A stretch of DNA of 64,000 bases, taken from the NCBI RefSeq assembly GCF_013394085.1, contig NZ_CP040910.1, positions 586,387 to 650,386 on the forward strand, in the 5' to 3' direction. This stretch comes from Limosilactobacillus fermentum. Its GTDB lineage: Bacteria; Bacillota; Bacilli; Lactobacillales; Lactobacillaceae. Below, in pieces: positions 62,286-64,000 of this stretch; the first letter of the stretch is position 1; each line of letters begins with the position of its first letter. Both the position numbers and the translations under genes were made by a program. The notes below the pieces were generated by a model, which saw nothing but the letters and a program-made list of their open reading frames with translations, was not told the origin of the DNA and did no database searches.

Positions 62286-63305
62286 CTGGAACGTTTAAGT
62301 CCAGAAACGTTATTCACGCCGTTTGATCAAGCAACGCAACTGCTTCAAACGGCCTTAGCAAGCTCTTACCTCGATGCCTTCCTCGAAAACGCCGAGAACC
62401 TAGCGGATGGGGGAACAGTACGGGTTGAAGACGGGGTGCCGGACGCTGAAACGACTGAAAAGTTAACGAAGCTCTACCAGTCAATTGACCTGAGCCAGGC
62501 CGATCGGGAAACCAAGCGACGGCTATTGCAACTAGGGATGTTGAAGGTGACCCAAAAGGACGCCATTCAAGCGACCCACCAGATGACCCCCGACTCAATC
62601 GGGATGCTGATGGCCTCGTTGATCGAGCAGGTGACCAAAATTGACCACCCGTACCGCATCCTGGATCCGGTGGTGGGGACGGCTAACTTGCTGACCACGG
62701 TGATGAATCATCTCCAATCGGTTACCGACCAACCAATCGAGGGTTACGGAGTTGATAACGATGAATCAATGCTCAGCGTGGCGGCCGTTTCGACCCAACT
62801 CCAGGACCTTCCCGTTCAGTTGTACCACCAGGATGCAATTCGGGACCTCGATGTTCCCCAAGTGGACCTCGTGGTGGCAGATTTACCGGTGGGCTACTAC
62901 CCGCTGGATGACAACACTAAGCGGTACCGCACCCGGGCCAAGGAAGGTCATTCCTATGTTCACCACCTCTTGATTGAGCAGGCGATGAATTACTTGTTGC
63001 CGGGTGGCTTTGGGGTCTTCTTGGTTCCCAAGGCACTGTTTCAAAGCAAGGAAACGACTGGGTTGGTGGAGTGGATCCAATCAGTTGCGTACATGCAAGG
63101 GTTGATTAACCTGCCAGAGGAACTGTTTGCTAACTCAACGGTAGCCAAGTCGCTCCTCTTGTTGCAACGTCAGGGGGGGACTAGTCACCAAGCGGGCAAG
63201 GTCTTATTAGGCTCATTCCCGTCGGTCAAGAATCGTCCTGAATTTATTGCCTTTATCCGTGAAATTGATAACTGGGTGGCCCAATACTTAGCCCCCGCCA
63301 AATAA
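62286..63305 (+). CDS. YtxK-like class I SAM-dependent methyltransferase (probable CTG start)
   Basis: N6-adenine-methylase-like protein next to comG and ackA, as Bacillus ytxK. The 339-residue frame has a helical N-terminal domain, VTQKDAIQATHQMTPDSIG (about 89-107), the SAM motif ILDPVVGTANLL at about 122-133 and DLVVADLPVGYYP at about 196-208, a weak version of the (N/D)PPY motif. The first in-frame ATG/GTG/TTG is GTG 62436, without a ribosome binding site, and it would remove 50 family-like residues (LSPETLFTPFDQATQLLQTA and on). AGGGAGTGA (62271-62279) sits seven bases before CTG 62286, and a TGA at 62277 closes the frame upstream. CTG is the best start. The substrate is unknown. Confidence 0.85.
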   Translation: MERLSPETLFTPFDQATQLLQTALASSYLDAFLENAENLADGGTVRVEDGVPDAETTEKLTKLYQSIDLSQADRETKRRLLQLGMLKVTQKDAIQATHQMTPDSIGMLMASLIEQVTKIDHPYRILDPVVGTANLLTTVMNHLQSVTDQPIEGYGVDNDESMLSVAAVSTQLQDLPVQLYHQDAIRDLDVPQVDLVVADLPVGYYPLDDNTKRYRTRAKEGHSYVHHLLIEQAMNYLLPGGFGVFLVPKALFQSKETTGLVEWIQSVAYMQGLINLPEELFANSTVAKSLLLLQRQGGTSHQAGKVLLGSFPSVKNRPEFIAFIREIDNWVAQYLAPAK

Positions 63306-63318
63306 AGGAGAATTTGTA

Positions 63319-64000
63319 ATGTCAAAAACGATTGCTGTTAACGCCGGTAGCTCAACTGTTAAGTTCAAGTTGTTCGACATGCCAAGTGAAGAAGTTGTTG
63401 CAGAAGGAAACATCGAACGGATCGGGATGGACATGGGTCACGCCAAGATTAAGTACGGCGATGGCCAAGTCAGCGAAGAAGAAAAGCCGTTCCCAAACCA
63501 CGGGACGGCGGTTTCCTATCTGTTGGACCAACTGATCAACTTGGGGATTGTTAAGGAATACCACGAAATTACTGCCGTTGGGCACCGGATCGTTGCCGGG
63601 GGAGAATTCTTCAAGGATTCCGTGGTCATTGATGATGACGTAATGCAAAAGATTGATGAACTGGCTGAATACGCACCGCTGCACAACCCGGCCGAACTTC
63701 AAGGGATCAAGGCCTTCAAGCGGGTGCTGCCGGACGCCTTTGCAGTGGCGGTCTTTGACACTTCCTTCCACTCTAACATGCCTGAAATGAACGCACTCTA
63801 CTCCGTTCCTTACGAATGGTACGAAAAATACGGTGCTCGTAAGTACGGAGCCCACGGAACGAGCCACCGTTACGTCGCTTCCCGGGCTGCCGAAATGCTT
63901 GGTAAGCCACTGGAAGACTTGAAGCTGATCACTTTCCACATTGGTGCCGGTGCTTCGATTACGGCCATCAAGAACGGTAAGTCCTTTGACACTTCAATGG
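63319..64000 (+). CDS. ackA: Acetate kinase (partial, runs off the window)
   Basis: Converts acetyl phosphate and ADP to acetate and ATP. The first 227 codons are present. The N-terminus has VNAGSST (classic NAGSSS), and GHRIVAGG at about 89 and FDTSFH at about 147 follow. The loop that is normally HLGNGAS reads HIGAGAS: codon 210 (63946-63948) is GCC, so the conserved Asn is Ala, and the third Ser of the N-terminal motif is Thr. ATG at 63319 follows AAAGGAGAA. It may be a paralogue with altered activity. No terminator separates it from the methyltransferase 13 bases upstream. Confidence 0.93.
   Translation, partial: MSKTIAVNAGSSTVKFKLFDMPSEEVVAEGNIERIGMDMGHAKIKYGDGQVSEEEKPFPNHGTAVSYLLDQLINLGIVKEYHEITAVGHRIVAGGEFFKDSVVIDDDVMQKIDELAEYAPLHNPAELQGIKAFKRVLPDAFAVAVFDTSFHSNMPEMNALYSVPYEWYEKYGARKYGAHGTSHRYVASRAAEMLGKPLEDLKLITFHIGAGASITAIKNGKSFDTSM

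Noticed and set aside
62436-63305. Methyltransferase starting at GTG 62436
   Set aside because: No ribosome binding site there, and it removes about 50 family-like residues; CTG 62286 has a good site at the right distance.

Overview
This window is chromosomal DNA from a lactic acid bacterium, most likely Limosilactobacillus fermentum or a close relative. The reasons are the fairly high GC content for a lactobacillus, strong AGGAGG ribosome binding sites, frequent TTG/GTG starts, and Firmicutes gene orders (mreBCD, yfmFH-rodZ-pgsA-cinA-recA-rny, mutSL-ruvAB, comGA-GG followed by a YtxK-like methylase and ackA). It is almost entirely core genome. I see no rRNA, tRNA, CRISPR array, prophage or intact insertion sequence.

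Layout. 1-4.1 kb: thiI (tRNA thiolation), then a gluconate-type permease and glycerate kinase behind a perfect cre-like operator. 4.1-5.4 kb: a decayed patch with palindromic repeats, an IS30 transposase relic, an orphan 46-codon ORF and a thiol peroxidase gene (tpx) broken by an in-frame stop. 5.4-10.6 kb: valS behind a Val T-box, folC and radC. 10.8-13.3 kb: mreBCD. 13.3-16 kb: a His-type T-box with duplicated antiterminator/terminator modules in front of an amino acid ABC transporter. 16.2-24.9 kb: the M16 protease-like pair, rodZ, pgsA, cinA, recA (with a LexA-type box) and rny. 25-33.9 kb: mutS, mutL, ruvA, ruvB, a degenerate TGT-like protein in the usual tgt slot, yajC and nrnA. 33.9-43.8 kb: a DEAD-box helicase, alaS behind an Ala T-box, ireB, ruvX, a DUF1292 gene, rnhC on the minus strand, cvpA, mutS2 and trxA. 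44-54 kb: a ClC channel, yslB, murI, rdgB, a phosphodiesterase, a HAD phosphatase, an MscS channel, DUF948 and YtxH stress-type genes, and pepQ divergent from ccpA. 54.2-58.5 kb: yebC, then a LysM-NlpC/P60 wall hydrolase and a broken GT39 glycosyltransferase that look inserted between yebC and the comG operon. 58.6-64 kb: comGA-comGG, the methylase (probable CTG start) and the 5' part of an acetate kinase gene.

How the genes fit together. Much of the window serves genome maintenance (mutSL, ruvAB, ruvX, recA, radC, rnhC, mutS2), tRNA charging under T-box control (valS, alaS), cell shape and envelope (mreBCD, rodZ, pgsA, murI, the LysM hydrolase) and DNA uptake (comG, cinA, recA). CcpA is encoded here, and a candidate CcpA target lies upstream of the permease and glycerate kinase pair.

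The strongest oddities are: a TGT homologue that has lost every recognisable catalytic and zinc-binding residue; a T-box leader with one specifier stem but two T-box/terminator modules; a family of about 110-120 bp palindromic intergenic repeats with compensatory arm changes; non-AUG starts (CTG for the methylase, possibly ATT/ATC for the LysM hydrolase); a terminator-like hairpin that holds the radC ribosome binding site; and an acetate kinase with Ala in place of the conserved Asn of HLGNG. I did not find a convincing multi-gene defence or other wholly new system.
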